This document shows, in pieces, positions 1 to 9,653 of a stretch of DNA of 64,000 bases. The stretch covers positions 1 to 64,000 of the forward strand of contig JADLCR010000007.1 of the NCBI GenBank assembly GCA_020847095.1. Reading direction: 5' to 3'. Position 1 is the stretch's first letter. Each line of letters begins with the position of its first letter. This DNA comes from Oligoflexia bacterium (GTDB lineage Bacteria; Bdellovibrionota; Bdellovibrionia; JABDDW01). The position numbers and the translations under genes were made by a program. The notes under the pieces were generated by a model. It was not told the DNA's origin. It ran no database searches and saw only the letters and a program-made list of their open reading frames with translations.

Positions 1-268
1 TGCACCGCTTGTACCGGTGGTCAAGTTCCGGTGAATAACGTTTGCCAATGCCCTAATGGCCAAGGGCTCTTTAATGGTCAGTGCGTGGCGTGTACTGGCG
101 GAACCGTGAACAACAATGTCTGCTCATGCCCTACGGGAAGCATTGTCGTGGGCGGCGTTTGCACCGCTTGTACCGGTGGTCAAGTTCCGGTGAATAACGT
201 TTGCCAATGCCCTAATGGCCAAGGGCTCTTTAATGGTCAGTGCGTGGCGTGTACTGGCGGAACCGTGA
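1..268 (+). repeat. Tandem DNA repeat, period 159 bp; copy at 1-109 identical to 160-268
   Basis: Bases 1-109 match 160-268 exactly (tgcaccgcttgtaccggtgg...ggaaccgtga), first mismatch at 110/269. Left copy may extend beyond the window. Confidence 0.95.
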
Positions 269-1041
269 GCAACAACCAATGTTCATGCCCCGGTGGTCAG
301 GTCCCAATCAACGGCGCATGTCGATGTCCCGATGGAACCGGCATGCAAAACGGAGTTTGTACGGCTTGTAATAGCAATCAAACCGCCGTTCCTGCAGGTA
401 GCTGTACTGATTGTCCTCCTGGACAGATTTCAAATGCACAACATACAGCCTGTGTTAGCTGCGGTGTAGACCAATGGGAAAATCCCACTGGCACTTGCAC
501 CAATTGCCCCCCTGGACAAATTTCAAATGCACAACATACAGCTTGTGTGGCGTGTACTGGGAACACAATTGCTTTAAATAACCAGTGTCAACAGTGCCAA
601 AACGGCGGCGTTGCAAATGCCAATCATACGGGTTGCTCATGGGTGACCTCTTGGTCGTGCAATGGATGGAGCTCTTGCAGCGAGCCCTGCGGTGGAGGAA
701 CACAAACTTGCGACTCCCCTGTTGCAAACGGTTATTCAAATCCATCTCCAACCACCACTGGCAACAATGCTCCTATTCCAGAAAGATCGTGCAACACTCA
801 ATCATGTGTGGTGTGTCATCAATCCTGCGAAGCCGGCGGTTATATTTCCGGGGGAGCTTGTGAGGACGACGTCTGCCTTCCTGGATGCACAGAAGGTATG
901 GCTTGTTGGGGATGGAACAATTGCAGCACCCAGAGAGCCTGCAATAATCATGAACCTGATCTTCACACGGTTTGGTACCCTTATGGTCGAGACTGTTCTG
1001 ACAACCATGGAAGCCCGCGATACTGCTTCGAGCCTTTCTAA
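1..1041 (+). CDS. Cys-rich repeat surface/secreted protein with TSP1-like segment (5' truncated by window)
   Basis: Frame is open from base 1 (TGC ACC GCT TGT...). Repeated CTACTGGQVPVNNVCQCPNGQGLFNGQCVACTGG and CPPGQISNAQHTACV units. C-terminal WSCNGWSSCSEPCGGGTQTC...ERSCNTQSC resembles a thrombospondin type 1 repeat. Confidence 0.75.
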   Translation, partial: CTACTGGQVPVNNVCQCPNGQGLFNGQCVACTGGTVNNNVCSCPTGSIVVGGVCTACTGGQVPVNNVCQCPNGQGLFNGQCVACTGGTVSNNQCSCPGGQVPINGACRCPDGTGMQNGVCTACNSNQTAVPAGSCTDCPPGQISNAQHTACVSCGVDQWENPTGTCTNCPPGQISNAQHTACVACTGNTIALNNQCQQCQNGGVANANHTGCSWVTSWSCNGWSSCSEPCGGGTQTCDSPVANGYSNPSPTTTGNNAPIPERSCNTQSCVVCHQSCEAGGYISGGACEDDVCLPGCTEGMACWGWNNCSTQRACNNHEPDLHTVWYPYGRDCSDNHGSPRYCFEPF

Positions 1042-1122
1042 AACCAATTTCACTCTGACCGAAGTTGCATTTTAATCCCCCCTGCTATAAGCCCAAGGGG
1101 CTAAGAGGCACAGGGGATTTTT

Positions 1123-3684
1123 ATGAAGCACAGGCACCAAAATCTGACCGTCGCGATTCAACATCAAACCGAGAATTACGGATCAACGGAAGCTTTTATT
1201 TTAAAGCTGGGGGCCAATCGCTTCCCCGTCAGTTTTACCGCATACAATGAACTAGTGCGCAAGCTGTCTCATTACTTTCAAAGCAAATTTAAGCCGGGTT
1301 TTCGAGTCGCCCTTTGGGGAGAAAACTCCATGCACTGGTGCGCCCTTGCTCAAGCGACGTGGCATGCGGGAGGCACTCTGGTGCCACTCATGCATATAGC
1401 CACTGAACATGAAGTGCGCCCCATCATGGAGCGCGCCGAAATTGACATGGCCTTTGTATCGCCCCTAATTCATTCGGGCCAAGGATTACCTGCCAAAGAA
1501 ACCGTAAAACTTGACCAAACCACCGTAGAGCAAATCGCTACGAATCACCCTGCTCAAGAGATTAATGGGTTTAAAAATTCTACCGATGACCTCGCCGTCT
1601 TAATTTTTACTTCCGGAACAACGGGCAATCCAAAAGGCGTGATGCTGACTCATCGAAACATCTTAACGAATCTATATGATTGCTGGAATATGGTTCCCGG
1701 ACGAAAAGGCCTTCGCGGCGTAAGCCTCTTGCCTTTGAGTCATATGTTTGAACTTGTCGCAGGCTTTACGCTAGCTCACATGAAAGGCATTTGTTTTAGC
1801 TACCCCCAATCACTGAAAACAGAAGATGTATTAAGTGAACTTAAAATTCAAAAATCCAACATGCTCGTTGCCGTTCCGCTGCTTTTTGAAATTATGGACC
1901 GCACGATTCAAGAAAAACTTCGAGCCCTTCCGCCTGTACTACTAAAACTTTTTGGTTTACTCGGGCCAGCGATCCGCCGATTTCCATTTCTTGGAAAAAT
2001 TCTATTTAAAAAAGTTCACGATGCCTTTGGTGGGCACATGATGTTTTTTTGCACCGGCGGAGCCAAAATCGACCCCGAAATCATTATTCGATTTCAATCC
2101 ATGGGATTTCCGTTTCTGCAAGGTTACGGCCTCACCGAAACAAGCCCTATCCTCACCTTGACCACGGCGGACAAACAAAATCCCTACTCCGTAGGAATTA
2201 AAGTCCCGTCAGTTGAGCTCAAAATTTTTGAACCAAACGAAACCGGAGAAGGTGAAATTATCGCCAAAGGCCCCAGTGTTTTTCAGGGGTATTACAAAAA
2301 TCCTGAAGCCACCGCTGAAGTGATTAAAGATGGTTGGTTTCATACGGGCGACATAGGAAAATTCGATGAGCAAGGATTTTTGTATATCACGGGCCGCAAG
2401 AAAGACATCATTGTCACTCCAAATGGTAAAAACGTTTACCCCGAAGAGCTTGAAGAGGTACTCAAGTCCTCACCACTATTTGTCGAAGCAACCGTCATTG
2501 GTCTTCAAACTAGCCGCGGAGAAGCCGTGGGAGCCGTTATTGTACCTTCGCCAAACCTCAAAGGGGATATCGAAAAGCTTGTTCGCCACGAAGTCGAACG
2601 ATTGACACAAGACCTCGCTGATTACAAACAAATACAAGAAATTATATTAACTCAAGAGGAGCTCCCCAAGACTCCAACCAAAAAAGTGAAAAAGCATTTG
2701 CTCAAGCAAATGATTCAAAACAAGTCCCTAAAGGGTTTGAGCCAAGAAAAGAGCTCCGGTGTACAAACTCCGCTACCTCGTTCTCACTCGGGTGTTTGGC
2801 TTTCCGATCAAGTCAAAGCGATTTCCAAACAAGACTTCATATGGCTTGAAGCAGAGCTGAAAGCCGACTTAGGCTTGGATTCTCTCACTTTCATGGAACT
2901 TATCGGAAACGCCGAGACCCATTTTGGAATCAAGATTCCTGACGAAAAATTCTCTTCGATACGCACGGTCGACGAACTGCTTAAGTTTTTGCCAGAGACT
3001 TCGGGGCTCGGAGCCAAGGTTTTAGAATCTAAAGCGAACTTTGATTACAAACGAAACAACACTTTGTTCATGAACGGCTTGCGCCTTTTAGTACACGGTC
3101 TTTTATTAAGACCTCTCATGAAAATCATGTTTGGACTGCGAGTCAAAAACATCCCTCCATCTGATTGGACCAATATTATTATTACGCCTAATCACTCCAG
3201 TCACTTAGATTTACCAACGGTGTTGTCATCGCTTCCTCTTAACCAAGTCAACCGTACTTACGCTGTAGCGGCGGACGATTACTTTTTTGATCATCCATTG
3301 AAAGCGTGGCTGGTTCGCTTGTTTTTTAATGCCATTCCCTTTGAGCGCAAAGCGCGCATTGATAAGGGTTTCAAAGTTTGCTTGGAGATTTTGGCCGAAG
3401 GCGGAAACCTGGTGATTTTCCCCGAAGGAACCCGATCGGTCACCGGCCAACTCGCCCCCTTCAAGCCGGGCGTTGGTTTACTATTGGCAGGGCGACCCTA
3501 TAAGGCTCTTCCGTGCCGTTTGCGCGGAGTTTACGAAGCCTTTCCAAAAGGAGCGCCCCTACCCAAACCTGGCCATGTTGAGATTAGATTTGGCGAGCTT
3601 CAAAGTTTTGCTTCGTACGCTGATCAAACTTCCAGTTATCCGACCATTAGTCAGCAACTTCAGCAGGCCGTCGAAAAAATCTAA
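1123..3684 (+). CDS. Fusion: AMP-binding acyl-CoA/acyl-ACP synthetase + acyl carrier domain + 1-acylglycerol-3-phosphate acyltransferase
   Basis: TSGTTGNPKGVMLTH and TGDIGKFDEQGFLYITGRKKD adenylation motifs; LGLDSLTFMEL phosphopantetheine site; NHSSHLD and FPEGTRS PlsC-type motifs. Confidence 0.9.
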   Translation: MKHRHQNLTVAIQHQTENYGSTEAFILKLGANRFPVSFTAYNELVRKLSHYFQSKFKPGFRVALWGENSMHWCALAQATWHAGGTLVPLMHIATEHEVRPIMERAEIDMAFVSPLIHSGQGLPAKETVKLDQTTVEQIATNHPAQEINGFKNSTDDLAVLIFTSGTTGNPKGVMLTHRNILTNLYDCWNMVPGRKGLRGVSLLPLSHMFELVAGFTLAHMKGICFSYPQSLKTEDVLSELKIQKSNMLVAVPLLFEIMDRTIQEKLRALPPVLLKLFGLLGPAIRRFPFLGKILFKKVHDAFGGHMMFFCTGGAKIDPEIIIRFQSMGFPFLQGYGLTETSPILTLTTADKQNPYSVGIKVPSVELKIFEPNETGEGEIIAKGPSVFQGYYKNPEATAEVIKDGWFHTGDIGKFDEQGFLYITGRKKDIIVTPNGKNVYPEELEEVLKSSPLFVEATVIGLQTSRGEAVGAVIVPSPNLKGDIEKLVRHEVERLTQDLADYKQIQEIILTQEELPKTPTKKVKKHLLKQMIQNKSLKGLSQEKSSGVQTPLPRSHSGVWLSDQVKAISKQDFIWLEAELKADLGLDSLTFMELIGNAETHFGIKIPDEKFSSIRTVDELLKFLPETSGLGAKVLESKANFDYKRNNTLFMNGLRLLVHGLLLRPLMKIMFGLRVKNIPPSDWTNIIITPNHSSHLDLPTVLSSLPLNQVNRTYAVAADDYFFDHPLKAWLVRLFFNAIPFERKARIDKGFKVCLEILAEGGNLVIFPEGTRSVTGQLAPFKPGVGLLLAGRPYKALPCRLRGVYEAFPKGAPLPKPGHVEIRFGELQSFASYADQTSSYPTISQQLQQAVEKI

Positions 3685-4661
3685 ATAAGCCCGTGGGATT
3701 TACACCACTTCATGGATTCATGGACGGCACTTCTAGCGGGACGAAACGTCACTGCTAATTCAGATTTCGCCTTTGCATTGTCGTACCAATGAAAAAATGT
3801 GGCTAAAAAGGCACTATCAAGTGGAAGTTTGGGGCCGATACCTAAAACATTCAAAACCGGCCTTCCCAGCCTTAAAGCTTCAATGAAAATTTTCGGAAGC
3901 AATATTTGAGGGGGCCGACTCCCTCCTTCTTCCGCAAGCCATTTGAAAAGCTCTTTGACGTAAATATTTTCTGACGCCAAAATAAAACGCTCCCCACTCT
4001 TACCGCGCGTGAGCGCATTCAAATGCCCTTGTACGGCATCTTCCACATTCATCACATTGATTCCACCGCTGGTGTAAAAAGGAATTTTTCCTTGGGCCAC
4101 TTTTAAATGAAGCTTTCTTGAATCTTTGAGTCCATCACCAGGCCCAAACATAACGCTGGGATTTAGCGAGACCCCATTGATTTTACCTTTTTTGGCGGCC
4201 TCCAAAACTTTCAGCTCCGCTTCTCTTTTAGAATCATAGTAGCCAAGTCCGAGGTGACCCATTTCATAGAGAGAATCTTCATTTAGCACCTTTGGCTGCG
4301 GAGAAGCTCCAATAGCCACCACACTGCTGGTGAAAACCAATCGCTGTACTTTCTGCTTCACTACGGCCGCAATAACATTTTCCGTGCCGCCCACATTCAC
4401 CTTAAACATCTGATCCCGAAGCTCCGGTTTATAACCAATAAGCCCAGCTGCATGAATGACGGCATCTACGCCTCGACAGGCCGAATCCACCGAATCGGGA
4501 TCGGTAACATCTCCAAGGGCCGATTCAAAATTGACGGATTTGATTTCTTCCAGTCTGCTGTGAGCACGGTGAAGAACTCGCACATCATGACCCGCATTCT
4601 TCAGACCTCGAACAATCCACCCACCCAAAAAACCAGTTCCGCCTGTGACAAGTACCTTCAT
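3681..4661 (-). CDS. NAD-dependent epimerase/dehydratase (HpnA / dihydroflavonol reductase-like)
   Basis: N-terminal VTGGTGFLGGWIVRGL Rossmann motif; YYDSKREAE active-site-like motif. Confidence 0.85.
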   Translation of the reverse strand: MKVLVTGGTGFLGGWIVRGLKNAGHDVRVLHRAHSRLEEIKSVNFESALGDVTDPDSVDSACRGVDAVIHAAGLIGYKPELRDQMFKVNVGGTENVIAAVVKQKVQRLVFTSSVVAIGASPQPKVLNEDSLYEMGHLGLGYYDSKREAELKVLEAAKKGKINGVSLNPSVMFGPGDGLKDSRKLHLKVAQGKIPFYTSGGINVMNVEDAVQGHLNALTRGKSGERFILASENIYVKELFKWLAEEGGSRPPQILLPKIFIEALRLGRPVLNVLGIGPKLPLDSAFLATFFHWYDNAKAKSELAVTFRPARSAVHESMKWCKSHGLI

Positions 4662-4700
4662 AAAGCCATTCTTACCTTATGTTTCACCAAATTAGTTACA

Positions 4701-4731
4701 AAAAAAAACCGCACCGTTTCCGGTGCGGCTT
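4701..4731 (-). terminator. Rho-independent terminator
   Basis: ccgcaccg (4709-4716)-tttc-cggtgcgg (4721-4728), followed by an 8-T run read on the minus strand; downstream of the CDS ending at 4753. Confidence 0.85.
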
Positions 4732-4752
4732 TAAGCAGTCTTTATTTCTAAA

Positions 4753-5355
4753 TTAGAAGATAAACACAAATCCGATCGAAGGACGAATTCCTGTGTATTT
4801 AACATCTGCTGTGGAAGTCGTGCTTGCGTTGTCAGCTTTTTGCTTTTTAAAATTTAGGCTTGAATATGAAAATTCTGGGCCAATTCTAAGTTTTGAGCCG
4901 ACCATCCAGTGATATCCAATATCAACTTGAAAACCTGATCCCTCAGAGTAGGTGATTTTTGAAGCAGGAGTCGACCCTGTCACACTTCTGAATTCAGAGC
5001 TGATTACATAATGGGCAATCAGCGCAAAGCCGTTGTCCGTAATCAAACCAACAGAAGCTCCGTAGCCACTAACATTGCTCTCTGTGGATGCACCACTTGC
5101 TGGTTTCGTGCTGGTATTATCCATCACATAGATACCACCAAGATAAAGCGGTGAGCTAAATTTCCAACCCACGCGCCCGCCAACTTCAATACGTGAAGTG
5201 TCTGACTTTGAAGTGGCACTTAATTGGAGGTTATCGTTTGTGTACATGACGTCTGGAGCCAATACAAATCCCGATCCGCCTTTAGCAGCTTGGGCTTGGC
5301 TCCCTACAAATCCCAGCGCTAGAATCATTGATGCTACAAAAGCCAAAAATTTCAT
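4753..5355 (-). CDS. Secreted outer-membrane beta-barrel protein
   Basis: Start MKFLAFVASMILALGFVGSQAQA signal peptide; alternating beta-rich repeats ending in ...GIRPSIGFVFIF (terminal aromatic). Confidence 0.7.
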   Translation of the reverse strand: MKFLAFVASMILALGFVGSQAQAAKGGSGFVLAPDVMYTNDNLQLSATSKSDTSRIEVGGRVGWKFSSPLYLGGIYVMDNTSTKPASGASTESNVSGYGASVGLITDNGFALIAHYVISSEFRSVTGSTPASKITYSEGSGFQVDIGYHWMVGSKLRIGPEFSYSSLNFKKQKADNASTTSTADVKYTGIRPSIGFVFIF

Positions 5356-5502
5356 ATTGGTCTCCGTTTCCTCAGCTAACTGTTTAATTGAACACATCAA
5401 AACCATTTTTTGGGTTTATTGTGTAAATGTCAACATACAATTCCATTGTGACTCGACTTAAATCTCGTTAGCATGGGTGTCAATTTAAGGAAGGAGACCG
5501 CC

Positions 5503-5817
5503 ATGATTCTAACGACGATTGATCAAGTGCCTGGACGCCAAATACAGGAACACTATGGTCTAGTATCGGGAAGCACCGTTCGCTCTAAAAACGTATTCAG
5601 AGACTTTTTCGCCGGTCTTAAAGATATCGTCGGTGGCGAACTTAAGGGATACACCGAATTACTCGAAGAAACGCGCAGCGAAGCCCTTGAACGCCTTGTC
5701 ACGCAAGCCGAAAGCAAAGGGGCGAACGCCGTTATTAATATTCGCTTTGCCACCAGTGACGTTGCCCCTGGAGCGGCCGAAGTTTTTGTATACGGCACAG
5801 CCGTGAGGGTGATTTGA
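5503..5817 (+). CDS. YbjQ/UPF0145 heavy-metal-binding domain protein
   Basis: MILTTIDQVPGRQIQEHYGLVSGSTVRSKN...GGELKGYTELLEETRSEALERL...GANAVINIRF family signature; ATG at 5503 preceded by aaggag. Confidence 0.85.
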   Translation: MILTTIDQVPGRQIQEHYGLVSGSTVRSKNVFRDFFAGLKDIVGGELKGYTELLEETRSEALERLVTQAESKGANAVINIRFATSDVAPGAAEVFVYGTAVRVI

Positions 5818-5820
5818 ATC

Positions 5821-6267
5821 ATGAACGGACTTGTTGAATGGGGATCAGTTCTGGTTTTGCTCGCCGTTGGCTTTGTCTTTGGAGGGCGCTCAGAGCGCCG
5901 CCATTACAAGAGCATTCAAAATCGAGAAACAAAGCTCTTAGCCCTTCCGTTAAAATCCGAAACCAAGCTTCAAGTCTCAGAAATTGAAGATGTTTTGCTG
6001 GTGACCGGAAGTGTCGCCATTGCCAGTGACTATCTTAAAACATTCATTGCGAATCTAAAGAATATCTTCGGAGGAAGACTTTCAAGTTTTGAATCTCTGA
6101 TGGACCGAGCCCGCCGCGAGGCCACGCTGCGTCTTAAAGATCAGGCCGCGAAATGGGGAGCCGATGAAGTTATTGGGTTTCGCCTCGAAACCTCTACTAT
6201 CAGGCAAAACGGAATTGAAATCTTAGCGGTTGGAACAGCGGTCAAATTTAAAAAACTCTCGACATGA
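5821..6267 (+). CDS. Membrane-anchored YbjQ/UPF0145-like protein
   Basis: N-terminal hydrophobic segment, then VTGSVAIASDYLKTFIANLKNIFGGRLSSFESLMDRARREATLRLKDQAAKWGADEVIGFR. Confidence 0.75.
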   Translation: MNGLVEWGSVLVLLAVGFVFGGRSERRHYKSIQNRETKLLALPLKSETKLQVSEIEDVLLVTGSVAIASDYLKTFIANLKNIFGGRLSSFESLMDRARREATLRLKDQAAKWGADEVIGFRLETSTIRQNGIEILAVGTAVKFKKLST

Positions 6268-7091
6268 AGTATGTTCCAAAGCCCGACCTCGACAATCCGA
6301 ACGTTTCTAAATCTCACCCTCTGATCGATCTCGCATTTCTATTAGGCGGCGTTACAGCTCTTGCCTTGATAGCTCTTTTTGCCTTTCAAAAATTTGGCGA
6401 GCGGCTGGTTGTACTATTACCAGCGGAAAAAGAGGCGGCCTGGCTTAAAAACCTATCTGTAGAAAAAGAATTCTTTAAAGTTTCTTCCCATTGGAGAACC
6501 GAGCGGGAGCTTAATGAGCTTTTGAATGATTTAATCAAAAAAACTCAATTTGTGAGCCCCTATAATTTTAATGTCAAAATCGTTTGTGATGAAACCCCCA
6601 ATGCGTTTGCTATTCCAGGCGGAAAAATTATGGTCACAAGCGGACTGTTAGAAAGGTTAAAGACTAAGAATGGCCTTGTCTTTACCCTCTCCCATGAACT
6701 CGGGCATTTTAAGGGCCGCCATCACCTCAAAAAAATAATTCGATCTGTCGGCATGAGTTTTTTTACCTCGCTCGCAGGCTTTGAGAGTCAATCGCAGGCC
6801 TTGACGTTAGTTTCAGGATTATTGAACTTAAGTTTCGATCGAGAACAAGAGCTGGCTGCGGACTTGCTCGCCATCGAACTATCAAAAAAATATTTTGGAG
6901 GACTCAATGGCGCCAGCGAACTGTTCGAAGTGCTCTCTAAAGAAGAATCTTTGAGCTCCTCGATTCCTTCGTGGTTTCTCACCCACCCTCACTCTGAAGA
7001 GCGAATAAAAGTGATCAGAGAAAATTCGAACGAAAATCAAAATGAAATCGAAAAGTACCAGGCCCCGGGTAACAAAAGCCTTTGTCTTTAA
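6264..7091 (+). CDS. M48 family metalloprotease
   Basis: HELGHFKGRHH zinc motif plus EQELAADLLA third ligand region; one hydrophobic segment near the N terminus. Confidence 0.88.
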   Translation: MKYVPKPDLDNPNVSKSHPLIDLAFLLGGVTALALIALFAFQKFGERLVVLLPAEKEAAWLKNLSVEKEFFKVSSHWRTERELNELLNDLIKKTQFVSPYNFNVKIVCDETPNAFAIPGGKIMVTSGLLERLKTKNGLVFTLSHELGHFKGRHHLKKIIRSVGMSFFTSLAGFESQSQALTLVSGLLNLSFDREQELAADLLAIELSKKYFGGLNGASELFEVLSKEESLSSSIPSWFLTHPHSEERIKVIRENSNENQNEIEKYQAPGNKSLCL

Positions 7092-8368
7092 GCAGACATC
7101 TTGGTTTTAGAGTTAGCGCGGCTTTGAATATTTTCAAAGGCTTTTGAATTTTTCAACAAAAAGCCCAGCCATTCTTGACTCGGTTCTTGATGCTGTCTTA
7201 GCGCATGAAAATGGAGTAACCCATAAATTCTTAAAAACGGAGTGATCAACCCCGATCGAATAACCGCCGCTGCAACTACAGCGTGTATCCACGAAAAACC
7301 AAACGCCGCCATAAATGCCCAGGAGGCAAAAAAACTGAGCCCGGTGAATACAGCGTCCCGCCTCGCCAAATCTAGACAAATTCCCAATAGCGTTGTTGAG
7401 TTTTGGGCGTACTTCAGAATACCATCGCGAACCACTGGCCAAACATTTTCCTCAAAATGCTGAAGGCGATAGCTGATGATCAAATCTCGAGCGTAATGAT
7501 GGGCAAGCTTGAGAAGATATTCTTTAAGCTTGGGGTGAAGTTTCAAAAACCAAGACCCTTGTTCGGCATATTCGGGGCCTTGGGCTTTATGAATCACTTC
7601 GATTACTTGTAAGGCCTCTTCACTAACGAGACTTAATATGGCCTCGTGACCAAACGCCGATTTGACTTCAAGAGCAGCCTTTTCCATCGTACGCCCCGGC
7701 TGCCTTAATCCTCGATGCACAAGCCGAGTGTGCCATGCGAGAAGACTCACGCTCCAAAGCCCGAGCCAAGGACGTAAGCTCGTATAGGCAAAACCGATGA
7801 TTCCCCATATCAAAACCGAATAGAACAATCCTGATCGAATCTTAAAGATCGAGTGGGCCACCAGTCCCAAGAAAAGGGATCCCAATAAGAACATCAAAAG
7901 TGCGGCTAGCCGGTAGAATAAAACTTCTTTAGATCGGTCTAAAATTTTTCGAACATACGCCCAAGAAACTTCAGCGCCCAAATTGAGACCGTCTGTCTTA
8001 GTCGTAGTTGCTATGGGCGTGGATTCAACACTGATTCTAACGATCACAGCGGCCACTCTCACGACCCCTGTTTTTTCCAACAGCCTGCGGTCTACTCTTT
8101 GATCGTCAACGAAAGTGCCATGTTTGCTCTTGAGGTCTTCGACAACTAAACCCTGAGAGCAAACAGAAAGCTTGCAATGGTATCTTGAAACGCGGGGGTC
8201 TTTAACCAACCAGTCACACCCCGGTTCGCGTCCAATGACAAAAGATTCGCCCATGTTCAACTCACGAACACCATGGGGCAAATGAAGCTTCACTTTCATA
8301 CCTTCCTTTTCGGACGCCGCGCGTCTTAGCTTCAGAAAAAAAGTGTTTGCTCCAGAACAATTCAGCAT
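7088..8368 (-). CDS. FHA-domain membrane protein
   Basis: GESFVIGREPGCDWLVKDPRVSRYHCKL...GLVVEDLKSKHGTFVDD FHA signature followed by hydrophobic segments. Start uncertain: the MKVKLHLPHG start may be the real one. Confidence 0.8.
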   Translation of the reverse strand: MLNCSGANTFFLKLRRAASEKEGMKVKLHLPHGVRELNMGESFVIGREPGCDWLVKDPRVSRYHCKLSVCSQGLVVEDLKSKHGTFVDDQRVDRRLLEKTGVVRVAAVIVRISVESTPIATTTKTDGLNLGAEVSWAYVRKILDRSKEVLFYRLAALLMFLLGSLFLGLVAHSIFKIRSGLFYSVLIWGIIGFAYTSLRPWLGLWSVSLLAWHTRLVHRGLRQPGRTMEKAALEVKSAFGHEAILSLVSEEALQVIEVIHKAQGPEYAEQGSWFLKLHPKLKEYLLKLAHHYARDLIISYRLQHFEENVWPVVRDGILKYAQNSTTLLGICLDLARRDAVFTGLSFFASWAFMAAFGFSWIHAVVAAAVIRSGLITPFLRIYGLLHFHALRQHQEPSQEWLGFLLKNSKAFENIQSRANSKTKMSA

Positions 8369-8424
8369 TAGGATTTTAGTGTTTAATTAAATGTTTGACG
8401 CGACTCATAAGGAGAAATCAGCCC

Positions 8425-9105
8425 ATGAAGAAACTTCTCGTACTTGTCTCACTCACTTTGCTGGTGAGCTGCAATCAGATGAAGAGCAATTTAAAATCAG
8501 ACCAGGCTAAAGTCAGCTATGCCTTAGGCCAGCAAATCGGTACCAGTCTGAAAAATCAAGAAATGGACGTGGATGTTGCCGCCCTTGCTATGGGTGTTAA
8601 CGATGTTATTAAAGGCAACAAATCCGGCCTTACTCCAGAAGAAATGAATCAAGCATTGATGAAAAATCAGCAAGCGCGACTAGAAAAAATGAAAACTGCT
8701 TCAGACAAAACCAAATCTGAAGGAAAAGCTTGGCTCGAAGAAAACAAATCTAAAGAAGGTGTGAAAGTTACGGCCTCGGGACTTCAGTATAAAATTATTA
8801 AAGACGGAACGGGCGCCTCTCCAAAAGATGGCGACACCGTTACGGTCAACTACATCGGAAAATTAGTGAACGGATCCGAGTTTGATTCTTCAGTCAAGCG
8901 CGGGCAACCTGCTGAATTTCCGGTTAACGGAGTCATTCCAGGCTGGACGGAAGCGTTGAAGCTCATGAAGAAGGGCTCGAAGTGGGAACTGGCTATTCCA
9001 TCGGAGCTCGCGTACGGCGATATGGGTCGTCCGCCAGTAATTCCTGGTGGCAGTGTTTTATTATTCGAAGTGGAGCTCCTTGATTTCAAAAAATCCAAAA
9101 AGTAA
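8425..9105 (+). CDS. FKBP-type peptidyl-prolyl isomerase lipoprotein (FkpA/Mip-like)
   Basis: Lipobox LLVSC; VSYALGQQIGTSL N-domain; GDTVTVNYIGKLVNGSEFDSS...IPSELAYGDMG FKBP core. Confidence 0.92.
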   Translation: MKKLLVLVSLTLLVSCNQMKSNLKSDQAKVSYALGQQIGTSLKNQEMDVDVAALAMGVNDVIKGNKSGLTPEEMNQALMKNQQARLEKMKTASDKTKSEGKAWLEENKSKEGVKVTASGLQYKIIKDGTGASPKDGDTVTVNYIGKLVNGSEFDSSVKRGQPAEFPVNGVIPGWTEALKLMKKGSKWELAIPSELAYGDMGRPPVIPGGSVLLFEVELLDFKKSKK

Positions 9106-9653
9106 TGCAAAAGCTTTTTTGGATCGATCTTGAAATGACCGGCCTCGATGTGAATAAAGAAGTGATCATCGAGGCCGCTGCTATTATCACTGATTTGGAT
9201 CTCAATCCCATCGTTCAATACCATGCGGTGGTCAAGCAACCTCAGCATTTTTTGGACTCCATGGACGACTGGAACCGCACCCACCATGGAGATTCAGGAC
9301 TGACAGCCCTTGTGCCCAAGGGAAAAGATCCTGCCATCGTAGAAGACGAACTGATTGCGCTCATTGATACTCACTTCAAAGAAGAACGACCGGTTTTAGC
9401 AGGAAACAGCATCGCTCAAGATCGGTTGTTTATTGATCGCCATTTCAAAAAACTATCAAATCGACTTCACTATCGCATGCTCGATGTCACAAGCTGGAAG
9501 ATTGTCTTGCTCAATAAGTACAAGGTCCAGTTTCCAAAAAGCACCAGCCATCGTGCTTTGGATGACATTCTTGAAAGTATTAACGAGTTGAAGCACTATC
9601 TTAGCTTTATTCAAATTCCGCAAAATCAGCTTCAGGAGCCAGTTTCCAGTTAA
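9105..9653 (+). CDS. orn: Oligoribonuclease
   Basis: LFWIDLEMTGLDVNKEVIIEAAAIITD, GNSIAQDRLFIDRH, SHRALDDILESINEL DEDDh exonuclease motifs. Confidence 0.92.
   Translation: MQKLFWIDLEMTGLDVNKEVIIEAAAIITDLDLNPIVQYHAVVKQPQHFLDSMDDWNRTHHGDSGLTALVPKGKDPAIVEDELIALIDTHFKEERPVLAGNSIAQDRLFIDRHFKKLSNRLHYRMLDVTSWKIVLLNKYKVQFPKSTSHRALDDILESINELKHYLSFIQIPQNQLQEPVSS

Noticed and set aside
455-1075. ORFs in other frames of the Cys-rich gene (e.g. 662-1075 +, 455-751 -)
   Set aside because: The Cys-rich frame has clear periodic protein repeats; the others have none and arise from the repeated DNA.
3681-3684. Possible gene fusion or frameshift at the 4-bp convergent overlap of the ligase fusion and epimerase
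   Set aside because: Stops simply overlap; both proteins look complete.
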